From the NCBI GenBank assembly GCA_022578605.1, contig MU394084.1, positions 348,668-412,667 of the forward strand: DNA of 64,000 nucleotides. Direction: 5' to 3'. Positions within the stretch are counted from its first letter, which is position 1. Each line of letters begins with the position of its first letter. The notes beneath the pieces are model-generated. The model did no database searches. It worked only from the letters and a program-made list of their open reading frames with translations, and had not been told where the DNA came from. The stretch comes from Camillea tinctor. Lineage: Eukaryota; Ascomycota; Sordariomycetes; Xylariales; Xylariaceae. Positions 35,890 to 46,570 of the stretch are shown piece by piece. Both the position numbers and the translations under genes were made by a program.

Positions 35890-36963
35890 ATGACCTTTCT
35901 CCGCCACATTGCCCTCCCTTCATGGCCGAATGCGCCTGTCCCTAAATACCCCACCTACAACTATGCGTGGGACATCCTGACCAAACTGCGGCGCACCCTC
36001 ATCGCCTGGAAAGCCGCCGACCCCGAGACGCGGGGCCCGCCTCCGCCACCCACCCTGGTGTCTTTCACCCCGGCGCCGATCTTCACCTTCGGCCGGCGCC
36101 AGTTGTCTCATCAATATCGCGACAGCGTCTTACCCTTGACCCACCCCCTCCAGGTTGTACCACCGTCATCCTCATCATCAGAGGAGGATCAAGGGTTGTG
36201 GTTCAGGCCCGAGATCGAGCACGCGCCCCGTGGCGGTCTGACCACGTACCACGGGCCCGGGCAGGTCGTGTTCTGGCCGGTGATCGACCTGAGGTCCCCG
36301 CTGCACGCGCGCTTCCTGGTGCGCGACTACACGTGCCTGCTGGAAAAGACGACGATCGCGGCGCTAGAGCAAACCACCACCACCACCACCGAACCATCGG
36401 GGGAAAAAGCTGAGACGAAAAGGATCGGGAAGCTCTTCGCGTCGATAGAGAACCCGGGCGTGTGGGTCACCGACGACGAGCGCGAGGAGCGCAAGATCGC
36501 GGCCCTGGGCGTGTACCTCCGCCGCCACGTCACCGGCCTCGGCGTCGCGGTCAACTACGCGACCCCCGTGACCGGCCCCAAGGAGACGAACCCCTGGGCG
36601 CGCATCGTGGCCTGCGGCATAGGCGACAAGGGCGTGACGAGCGTGAAGGAGGAAGAAGCGAGGATGCGGAGGATGCAGGGGGGAGAGGAGGAGGAGCTCC
36701 CTGACAAGGAAGGAGATGACGAGGTGGCGATGAAGCGGCTGGCGGACACGTGGGCGCGAGAGTTCGCTCAGCGGCTAGGCGCCACGGGCGTCGAGCCTGG
36801 CGCTTTGGAGGACGTGAGTGGGAAGGGCTCAAGTAGCAGCTATACGGATGCATATGTGGAAGCGAAGACGCTATCCGAGTGTATGCCGGTTGATGAGGAT
36901 TTTGAGTACCCCGAGGATGAAGAGGATAAAGAATCTGACGTTCAGTGGCCTGATCTGGTGTGA
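35890..36963 (+). CDS. LIP2: Octanoyltransferase (lipoyl synthesis, LipB/LIP2)
   Basis: This enzyme moves octanoyl from acyl carrier protein to the lipoyl domains of mitochondrial dehydrogenase complexes and the glycine cleavage H protein, the first step of lipoate attachment. The gene is a single exon of 357 residues. The LipB block RGGLTTYHGPGQ is at about 114-125 followed by WPVIDL. Catalytic Lys202 lies in RKIAALGVYLRRHVTGLGVAVN, and catalytic Cys242 in ARIVACGIGDKGVTS. The Cys and Lys together form the acyl-thioester active site. After VTS there is an acidic insert (about 253-278), then a conserved-looking helix TWAREFAQRLGA, then an acidic tail not found in bacterial LipB (about 210 residues). 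Also inserted are a Ser run near 92-98 and a Thr run at 162-167. No clear mitochondrial presequence is visible. A pyrimidine/A-run leader with CTTTAG lies just before the ATG, so a short upstream exon cannot be excluded. Confidence 0.93.
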   Translation: MTFLRHIALPSWPNAPVPKYPTYNYAWDILTKLRRTLIAWKAADPETRGPPPPPTLVSFTPAPIFTFGRRQLSHQYRDSVLPLTHPLQVVPPSSSSSEEDQGLWFRPEIEHAPRGGLTTYHGPGQVVFWPVIDLRSPLHARFLVRDYTCLLEKTTIAALEQTTTTTTEPSGEKAETKRIGKLFASIENPGVWVTDDEREERKIAALGVYLRRHVTGLGVAVNYATPVTGPKETNPWARIVACGIGDKGVTSVKEEEARMRRMQGGEEEELPDKEGDDEVAMKRLADTWAREFAQRLGATGVEPGALEDVSGKGSSSSYTDAYVEAKTLSECMPVDEDFEYPEDEEDKESDVQWPDLV

Positions 36964-39900
36964 TCTCCCTGCTTCATGATTCTTTTTTTTCCCTCCCTCC
37001 TCGCCTTTGCAAGCAAGACTTGCACCACTGGATGGCCCCTAAGCCAACCTTACTTTACCTATATCTGGCTTACAAAGCTACATACTACTGCTAATACTAC
37101 CATTGCTACTACTATTCCCGGGTCCCTCGGTAGGAAGACGCCGTTGGGAAAGGGGACCAGTTGTCAGGGGAAAGAGATAGGAGGGGAGAGCATGCGCTCA
37201 CATATCTTGGCACGTGGCATCGTTTTGGGGAGGAAGGGGTGTTAGAAAAGCGAATAGTTTGGTCCTTTGAGGGTGAAATGGCTTTTTCGCTACGCTACGC
37301 TGCCCGACTGAAAGGGGTTTCCCACTGGTCTCTCTCGAGAACATATGACCAGCTTTCAGCGCGGGTTTGGTTTGTCTCCGGCGTGCTGGGCACACTAAAA
37401 CTAGGTACATACATAAATCTACATTACCAAGCCGCCCATCGCGTTAGCGTCTTTGGCTAGAAGGAATAGAATAGCTAGAGATATACCTAGGTAGATGCAT
37501 GTATGTGTGTGCGTATGTGTGTTGTGTGTGTGCACTCCATGCACGGCACGGCATCTATGGATAGATGTACAGTACATACGTTAGGTATACACACACGTAC
37601 TGTATATACACCACACCACACCATACCACACCCTACGCTCACGCTCCAGACATACCTGACTTGAGCTAATATATGGCAGGAGATTCGCTGGTGGATTGAT
37701 GACATGTATGGATTTACGCACCCGCGCACGTAACACACGTGCACATCATTATACACATAGTTTACCTAGGCATAGGAAGGCAGAGCGTGCATGTGGATGA
37801 AGTTGTCTGCTTTTTTCTTTCTTTTGGATATACGCTATGGGGGGTACCTAGGTGAGTAGGCAAGGGTATTCATACACGCAACTTACATTAACCTGCCGTA
37901 GGCGTATATACCCCTTCCCTGCCTTCCCTAGCCTTACTATTCATTATTTCACACACCGAGAGCCAACAAACAAAAAAGCCATGCAGTTTTTTGTACATAT
38001 GCTTTCTAGTGTGTATGGTAGGGCGTTTGAGTGATAACTTAGTAGGTTATTAGTGTACTAGTGTTATGGCACTATGGTATCGTACCGTGGTTGGTGTAAT
38101 ATAATACACACATACATTTACCTTAGGTATCTACCCGGTAAAATGATTTCCAGCCTATAGGTAACAACTTCTCGGACTGCGGCAAGGGAGGGAGGTATTA
38201 TTAGTAAACTATGGGATGGAAAAAGCTGGGCCATGTTCCCCCCCTTTTTTTCTACTTTCCTGTTTTTTTTTCTCCCTCTCTCGTTTCCCCTTCGGTTACG
38301 GTGATTAGCGAGGGGAGCAAAAAAAAATTTTTTTGAGTATGTATGCAATGTAGTGTTGTTGGTGGTGGTTTAGGTATACTCCGTCCCGTCAGCTGAAAAG
38401 AAAAAAAAATTCACTAATCTCGTGGCGTGACGATGGTTCGTTCTATGGGTAATCAAACAACACGACGAACAACAACGACGGTTACATCAAACTATACACT
38501 AGCACCGCGCAAGCGTCTCTTTCTTTTCTCTCGATCTTCCTGCCCCAAAAAACGGCTGATATCCCATTCCCCCTCCTCCCTCCGGGACCGTTCATAGGAG
38601 GGCGACAGTGGTCCGCTCCTCTCCTCTCCTCTCGTAAGTCATGCGTTTTTCCCACCCCTTTGCAACCAAACAACACACGCAGAGAGACGTGTGCACCTGA
38701 CCCCAATAACGAGGGTCAGTGATCGCGATGACGGTGATGACGATAGTGATGTCCTGAGGATTGATAGGTAGGTAGGTTAGGTTAGCCTTCCAGTCTATTC
38801 TAGACTGAACCGGACCGTTCGTTCGTTGGGCTGAAGACACACACACACACGCACACACAAAGTCTGGTCCTATGTAACCTTACCTATCTACCTACCTACC
38901 TACCCTCTTGTACACACATTACCTAGTAGTAAGTAGTAAGTAGTAGTAGGGGGCAGAGGTAACTAGAGATGTATAACCCAGGTTAGCACACTAGGTATGA
39001 ACAAGGTAAACCAAATCCCGAAAAATGGCTGCGATTCAAAGCGATCTACCTAACTTATAACCTAACCTAGGTTTTTTTTCTTTCTTTCCCTCTGTCCCTC
39101 TCTCCCTGTAGTCAGGTTACCCCATACATAACACACACATAACTTACATTACATACCTGACACATTCACACACACATGCACACACACATATATGGATTAC
39201 ATTGATACATGACACCCCAAAAGCTTTTTTCCCCCTTCTATAAACTGCATTGACGTCGTACGTGTGGCACGTCAATACACCTTACATACTACATCGCGAA
39301 ATGCTCCCCCCTTGCCCCTATCCTATCAACATGCGTATTCCGACTATATCCATAGGGTATTTTTTACTCATCGCCGTAGTATTACATATTTTTGCTTTTT
39401 TTTCCTCCCGTTTCCCTTTTCTGTCTTTTGTTGTCTAACTGGGCGTTTGTTGGTTTAAGCGAATGGCACCTTATGCGGGGTTAGAGGAGTCGAACAAGAA
39501 GAAGACAAGAGGGGAGGGAGGGAGGGGTGGGTTCAGGGTAAGAGAAATCGGATCGTATATGTGTATGTATGTAGGTGGTATGTGTGTGCGTGTGTGGAAT
39601 TCTCGGGTAAGGATGAAAACACAAAAACCCAAAAAAAAGGTGATAAGTGATACGTTTGGTTGACTTGTAAGACTTATAATCTGGGATCTTTTCCATTAAT
39701 CTCCGACCCGATTTTTCTTGTTTCTTTTTTTTTCCCACTCTGGTATAAAAAAAAAAAGGCAAATGGAGGATTTAAGAAAGATACAAAAAGTGGAACTACC
39801 TTGTACACATCAATCACTCTCGTTCCTTAATTCCCTCCCCCGCACTATAATACCAGGTTTACCATACTCCGGCCTCTTGTATGTACCTTGGTCTCCTCAG

Positions 39901-41115
39901 ATACTCTCCTAAGCAGTAGGTTATAATAGTGTAGTTGGATAAACGAAAGAAGAGGCTGGAAAGCCTTAATCTTACACGCATTACGTAGGTACTGTACTTA
40001 TCTGAGGGTACCTAGAGGTAATGTGATATATTGGCATACGGATGTAGGTTAGGTACAGAGTAGATCGAGATTGAGTATCGATACTAAAATAGAGAATAAG
40101 TTTTAGTTACACATCGAACTAACGTCTGGTATACGGTAACGGTACCAGTTAGATATTGCATTAGGTAGACTCTTTAAACATGCTAGTTAGGACCTCTTAG
40201 CATGCTTGGATAAAGGCATGTCTTCATTTTTTTTATTGGCTATCAAAATTTATTTAAATATTATTGGGAATGAGGATAGCGGAAAGTAGTTGAGAACATG
40301 AAGGTTAGGTATGTATGTACCTAGTTAGTTTAGAGATGAGGGAAACATTGATATCCTAACACAGCAGCACCATTAATGGCCATCACAAACTAGTACACCC
40401 ATTTTTCATCAACATCTTCTCCCCCTTAACCCCCCTTTATTCTCCTTGTGAGACCCATTACCAACCGTTACACAATATCAGCCACCAGGAATACAGAGCA
40501 GAGCAGAGTTGGACACTTTTCAAGCCAGGATTTTTGTTTCTTTTGTTCTTCGTTCCTCAACTTCTGATATTTTTTTTATGAAGGAAAAAAAAAAGCCTAG
40601 CTCCTTGCATATGTGTGTATATGTGCCACCTCTTGCCTTGTCTTAGCCAATGTTCTTCAATCCTCCCCCTTTCTCAAGAATAATAAGAATAATAATGCGT
40701 GCAGGTTCCAATTTGCTATTCTTCCATGGTATTGATCTCTCTTCCATCTTCACATAAAACCCATTAAGTCCTGAATTTTCTAGAAGAAAAAGAAACCAGT
40801 CAATCATTCTCCCATGGCTATCGAGTCTTCCCCCGAAAGAAAAAAAAGGGGGGGCGGGCATTAGTAAGAAAAATGATGCCGTGTAAACTAAAATTTCATT
40901 ATTTCCGTCGTGGTAGTAAATAAATCGTATGGGTAAGGCCTTCGTTTCGTAACGAAACAAAACTAGCATTTCGTCGGGCCCTCGATTGTTCCAACAAACG
41001 CCATACGCATAGAACATGTAGTTGAAAAAAAAATGTTGCCGAGCCGCCCCCTTCACCTAACCGAGAAATGCGATCAACAACAAGAAAAAAAAAAAGGAAA
41101 AAAAAAAAGACATTT
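36964..41115. other. Convergent intergenic region between LIP2 and otubain genes
   Basis: This is 4.1 kb without a supported gene. It contains three ACCTAGGT palindromes (37485, 37846, 39065), GT-rich and CA-rich repeats (37497-37530, 38836-38860, 39165-39190) and A/T runs. Open frames of 60-90 codons here are repeat-derived or have no recognisable content. Confidence 0.5.
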
Positions 41116-43306
41116 CTATCCCCTACTCTCCTTTTTAGTAACCGCGCAATGCTCGCTGCTTCGTTTCCGACCTCCGCCCCTCCCGCTGGGTATCTCGTCG
41201 TCGGCATCTGGTCTGTACATCTCGGGCTGGAAGTTCATGTTATTGTAGTGTGCCACGTTAAAGTGGCTGTTCTTGAATGTATTCGTGGTAAAAGCGGGTT
41301 CGTATGAGGAGTTGTTCTCCACCATCTCGGGTAAGTTGGGGAAGTTGTACTTGCTGAAGCGTAGTGGATGCGTGGTCAATGGAGTAGTGGGCTGCTGCTG
41401 TGGTGGACTGTGCTGCTGCGGCGGTGGCGGCGGCGGCATACTCTCCGGGAAGTGCTGGGGAATCCATGGCGACGGTGATGAAGGAGTGTATGGATCCGTC
41501 ATAGGAGAAGACCCCGCTGGCGGAGATGACAACGGGGAGAGCGCAGGATCGAATCCCGGAATCAATGCCAGAGTGCCGAGATTTACGTTTGCAAAGGCCT
41601 CGAGGGAGGGCATGGTGCTTTGAATATCGTGGTGGTGGGTAAAGGATGCGGCACGGTTGACTTGCACAGTTATCGGGCCAGTCGGGATTGGCGGCATGGC
41701 GATCTGTGGTTCGCGGTATAGAATATCGTAGTGGCCAGGGCGATATAGCAGATAGATGATGGGGCCTAGGGTGGAGGGGTCCTGACCATTGGCCTCATCG
41801 GGTATGCGGTGCACATTGACCTCGCTGCCTTGGCTTCGGTCAAGATATGCGATCTCCAGTACTATATTCGCGGGCTTGAGCAGCACGTCACTTAGGAGGA
41901 CGAGGCATATATGATCTATCTCTCTGTCGACCGGCATAATAGTGTCCTGGATGTAGCTCTCGACGTCACCATCTATCCAGGGCGCATACTGGGCAAAGTT
42001 ACCCTTCAGCCACGAAGAGGCCAGGAGGCGCTGGTGGTAGACAAGAGACTGGGCAACGCTGACATCGTTGAATTTGGACATGACCACGTCCATGGGATTA
42101 TGGCCGCTGGACATTGCGGTAATGACCTGCTCTAGCAGCTCGAAGGTCACGGCGACCATGTCCTCGAACAACCACCGCTCCTGACCACCGACTTTCTCGA
42201 TGTAATCGTTGAGGTTGGTCAAACGGGCTAGTTCGGTCTGGACTTGAGCTATGTCGCCACATCGTATGAGGATCTCGAAGTAGGCGAATGCGATGGCTGT
42301 GACGAGAGGATCAGGGTTGGTTAGCTAGGCTAGGACCATGGCACGTTGGCGACGCTGGGAGTTGGCACAGGAAGAGAAAGAAAGAATAAGGCCAACTTAC
42401 CTCGCCAGCCACAGTTGCCATCTCCTTGAATTGGTCGATAGTGAGAGTAGGTTTGGGGGAGGGCCTAAGAGAAAGAATGGGGTGTCAATTGCGCTGTTCC
42501 CGTTGGATATGAATATATATATATATTTTGGTGTTTGGTATTGGTGTAGGACTGAAGGGGTAGACTGAAGGTGTAGACTGAAAACTGACCATAGTTTTTG
42601 CGACATAGGTAGCATCTGCTTTGGCATATTCCGCCGTGATCGCATGGCTTGAGGTTTTCTCCCCTACCAGAGGGCCCTACAGATCAGTTAGATTTCTTTT
42701 GGTGTGCACGCGAAAAAAAAATAACTAACAACTCCAGTAAATTTTACGTACCTGTAATTGGGGTTTGTAGTCTCTTGCTGCAGCTTCTTGCTGGGCGAGA
42801 TCGCTTTGCGGTTCCATCTTGACCGAGCGATGGTAACGGTGGTTGCGACTGGTATGATGCGATTGAAGTTGTTGTTGTCGTTGGGAAGTAGTATTGTTGT
42901 TGTTGTTATTGGTATTGTGGTGTCGAGGTTGTTGGTGGTGATGATGATGGTGCTGATGGTGGGGTATGGAGTTGTAGGGAAGATTGTTATTATTAGCGCT
43001 GAGATTGTTGTTGTTATTGTTTCCGTTACCCTTGTTATTGCTGTTACTGCCACTGCCACTCCCACTGCTGCTGCTATGGCCGCTGCGATTAAATCCGCCC
43101 TGGCTTTGGAAAATGGGCGATGCAAAGACGTCTACAGCTGTTGGTCCGCCTCTTACACCTGCACCTATAGTTCCCCCTCCACCATGTCCTCCCACGAATT
43201 GGCCTAGCGGGGTGGGTTGAAAGGCGTATTCCGGAATCTCTGCGTTTGCTACGTCGATTCCATAGGAAGGGAATGCGGCGAACGGTGTGGGTTGCGGCTG
43301 GAACAT
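41116..43306 (-). CDS. Otubain-type deubiquitinase (peptidase family C65)
   Basis: Otubains are OTU-fold cysteine proteases that cut polyubiquitin. Exons are 43306-42752, 42676-42590, 42464-42401 and 42296-41116, giving 628 residues. The second to fourth exons join as DATYVAKTM, ALPQTYSHYRPIQGDGNCGWR and AIAFAYFEIL. The catalytic triad is visible: Asp229 and Cys232 in GDGNCGW, and His424 in LLYRPGHYDILY. Between them is VVMSKFNDVSVAQSLVYHQR, typical of the family. The N-terminal ~185 residues are rich in Asn, Gln, Gly and His runs encoded by simple repeats. The C-terminus has a Pro/Gln-rich linker and then KYNFPNLPEM and NNMNFQPEMYRPDADDE; I recall similar blocks in other fungal otubains but could not check. 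Animal OTUB1 is about 270 residues, so both extensions are additions. A strong pyrimidine tract on the coding strand lies 240-410 bases upstream. Confidence 0.93.
42870..42960. repeat. Trinucleotide-rich coding repeat in the otubain N-terminus
   Basis: TTG, GTT, GAT and GTG units make a simple-sequence region that on the coding strand encodes Gln, Asn and His runs. It lies inside exon 1 of the otubain gene and is in frame. Confidence 0.7.
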
Positions 43307-43540
43307 GCCTGTATTCTTGTGTCCTTATCCGTGAAAGCTACCTGAGCCAGACCTTTGACCCCCCGGACTTGGAAAGCTTTAGATCATAAGAAGCGAGGGC
43401 CAGAAAAACACGTCCAACGTGTTATGCTATGCTATGCAATGATATTTGTATTATCTTTATTTCTCTGTCTTGTATTTGTTCTTTTTTTTCTTTTCTTTGC
43501 GTATCCTTTTCTTTCTCTTTTGGAGCTGGAACCAGCAGCA

Positions 43541-43713
43541 AGGTAGAGAGATTGAGAAAAGTTGAATAAAGGGGAGAAGGGGGGAAATAAAGAGAGAAAG
43601 GGGGAAGAGGTATAAAGTGAAAGTTGAGAGAGGGGGGGAAAGAGGAAGAAGGAAGAGAGGGAAAAGAGAGAGAGAGAGGAGGAAGAGGAAGAAGAAAAGG
43701 AAGAAAGGAGGGG
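43541..43713. repeat. Purine-rich tract (pyrimidine tract on the otubain coding strand)
   Basis: About 170 bases are almost wholly A and G, including a GAGAGAGAGAG stretch. Its place 240-410 bases before the otubain start fits a promoter pyrimidine tract of the kind common upstream of fungal genes. A promoter role is inferred. Confidence 0.6.
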
Positions 43714-43815
43714 ATCCAGAGATTTGGTAACTGGGCGGGCTTTTGTCTAAAAGAAGTTGGGAGCCGATGGAAATCTGTCAACGATTATTAGTGCTGCTGA
43801 GGTAGGTTTAATGTA

Positions 43816-43858
43816 TGTAAGTGTGTGAGTGTGTGAGTGTGTGAGTATGTAAGTAGGC
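43816..43858. repeat. GTGTGA-type short tandem repeat
   Basis: Units like GTGTGTGA are repeated several times, ending in GAGTATGTAAG. It is a simple microsatellite. Confidence 0.6.
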
Positions 43859-45130
43859 AAGAGAAGAGACATTGAAAGTGGTAAAGGCTGTGAGTTAAGT
43901 ATATGTATGTGTAACTTATGCTAGCTATGTATATCCATACATACATACATACTATACCTAGTCAATATATCTTATATACATATATACATACTACCTACTA
44001 CGTAGGTCACTATCTTATCCATGTAACTGACTAGGTACATAGATAGGTTATACATAGTACGTATATATATCAACATGTGCGTATGTAGGTACCATGTATG
44101 TAATAGTATAGTAGAAGAAATAGAGTACATACGACGTTGTAAATATAGAGTACTATGGAGTACTTGATAGGTATTGTGTATACCTCGGGTAACGTGTAAG
44201 TGCCGTTGAGAAAGCAAGCATGTAGCAAGTATGGCACAATTAAAAAAAACAAGGCAAGGTAATGTCTTCTACATAACAGGTTGCTAATATGTACAGTACA
44301 TACATACATATACATATACATGTACATAACCTACATTAATCAATGCATTGTATATGTAGGTGGTATAAGAGCAGCACTAGTTGTCAATTGATGCATGTAC
44401 TGTACAGTACTACTATGTAGTAGCAGTACCTACTTAGTAGTGGTGGTGGTGGTAGGTAGTAGGTAGTAGTATGTTGTGTAATACAATTCTCAGGTAATGC
44501 CTTGGTTAAACTAGGTTGCTTAGTTGCTAGGTACTTAACTTAGGGCTTATGATTCCATAACAATTCTCCATCCTACTCCTAGGCAAATCCACAGATGATC
44601 TCTTTTCTTTTCCCGATTCGATCCGTAATCACGTAGCCATCGTAGGCATGTAATTTTGATTTTTTTAGTATCGCAAAGTATGCCAAAGTAAAGAAGTAAT
44701 CGGAAGTCCCATACCGTCCACCTCCGTAGTGAAATGGGGTTCTGGTGGTGCTATCGGTAGGAAGCTAGCCTTAGGGTAGTTAGTACTCCGTACTGTACAG
44801 GTATGGGTACTTCTAATCTACTGCAGCACCGAAGGGGGGGGTCCCTGCAAAAGCCATCGAGTAGACCACTGACAGGCGCCGTGCTAGCTAAACCCTGGAC
44901 TTGTCTCCAGCACGTTGGAGTCTGTGCTCTGAAGCTCTGAGCTAAACCTGCGCTTTCGGCTTGGAATTCCTCAGCATCCATGCAATAATACATGTAAACT
45001 AGTGGACGCAGCCTCCTATCAACCAACTGCCTACCTAGTAGGTTACCTAAGTACATAGTACATACATTACACACTTAGTTTGGCCCGAAAATACCTATCT
45101 AGTAACTAAACCAACCCATCTTCATAATCA

Positions 45131-45210
45131 GCATCATCATCATCACCATTACTACTACTACCACCACCATCACCACAACCACCACCACCATTACTATTAT
45201 CAATTATTAC
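45131..45210. repeat. CAT/TAC/CAC trinucleotide microsatellite
   Basis: This is a run of CAT, TAC, CAC and ACC units with single-base changes, which continues less regularly to about 45290. There is no supported coding frame. Confidence 0.8.
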
Positions 45211-46474
45211 CATGGCCAATCATTGTTACCGCTATTGCCAGCCATCATTATTATTATGCTATTGTCGTTAGCACTATAAGTACGATCATCACTATTAACC
45301 TAGGTATTTATTATACAGCCTACAGCTACCATGAACATTCAATATCAGTCGTATTGCTATTAATCTATATACCACATATACCTACTATAACCACTAAATT
45401 CTGAAGTAAAGAAAAAGAAGAGGGAAAAAGAAATCAACTAAACTAATAATGGACAGCAATTGCAGTATACCTGATACGAACTTGTGAAAGAAGAGAAGAA
45501 AAAAAGAACATAAAACAACGAGAGCTCTCTTACATACACACCCGTCCAACTTGACATGTCTACTCCTTATGTCGGTATAGGACCGAGGTCAGATGTTCTA
45601 GCGTGGCACGGCACAGCAAAGCACCCGCTACCAGCATCGCCGCCTGCAAGTTGCACGGCCATGATGAGCAACTATACGCTGTCTAGTCTCAAGTCGCATG
45701 GTCATGTCAAGTCATGTCAAGTAAGCATCGAGCATCAACCATCGAGCATCACAACCGCAGCCTCACTCTGTCTTCCTCTTCCACTTCCTCTTCCTCTTGC
45801 TTCGAGCTAGAAGAGCAGAGAGACAAATAGGCCAAAGAGCCAGCAACACAGACACGAAAGAGACGAGGGACTAGAGGAAGCATATGTGATCTATCATCTC
45901 CGCGACCTACTCCAACTTAGGGGGCCACTTAAGTACTGCCAGGATATTCCCGAACTCGATCCTTCGCCGTATTTGAGACCCACTACAGATCGTTCTTTTC
46001 CCCAGACTCATTGGTGCTGACGACGTATGCCAATTCCCAAGCCTGTCAGGTTGTTATGGGTAAGGGTATCTTCGCCGCCAATGACGATATATCATTGCTG
46101 GCGTTTCGTCTTACCACCAAGTTCAAATCATGGCGAGACCTCGCATAGGTAACTATGCCATGCAGAATGTACACTACCAGCCTTCCGCATGGGTACCTGT
46201 CTATCAGTTCATTGGGACATGGCAGCAAGGAGGGAAGAAAGGGTTTTTTTTTTTTTTTAGCTGCCTCCTTTCTTCAGCCATTACCCAGCCTTTCTGTCTA
46301 TTCCGTAGCTATCACGTCTCTCGGCATGGCGGAACGCTAAAGTCGGATGTTGACGGCCTACGTACAAACATGTCCCGTCTTGCCTCAACACAAAACGGCG
46401 ACACGAGCTGACCCGCCTAGGGTCATTCCACAACATGCCTTAACTTACCTACTTATGCACTACCTGCAACATAT

Positions 46475-46534
46475 GTAGCTGTAGCCATAGCCGTAGCCAT
46501 AGCCGTAGCCGTAGCTATAACCGTAGCTATAGCA
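46475..46534. repeat. Hexamer tandem repeat (GTAGCC/ATAGCC)
   Basis: Ten head-to-tail six-base units of the form RTARCY occur here. Read on the minus strand one frame gives alternating Gly-Tyr and Ser-Tyr residues, but that frame has a stop upstream and no ATG. Confidence 0.85.
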
Positions 46535-46551
46535 GCCATGTCTCGATAACG

Positions 46552-46570
46552 GCCACGCCCAGGGCGTGGC
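46552..46570. repeat. Perfect GC-rich palindrome
   Basis: Nine-base arms GCCACGCCC and GGGCGTGGC are separated by one A. It lies next to the hexamer repeat. It could be a paired zinc-finger binding site or a hairpin; function is not shown. Confidence 0.8.
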
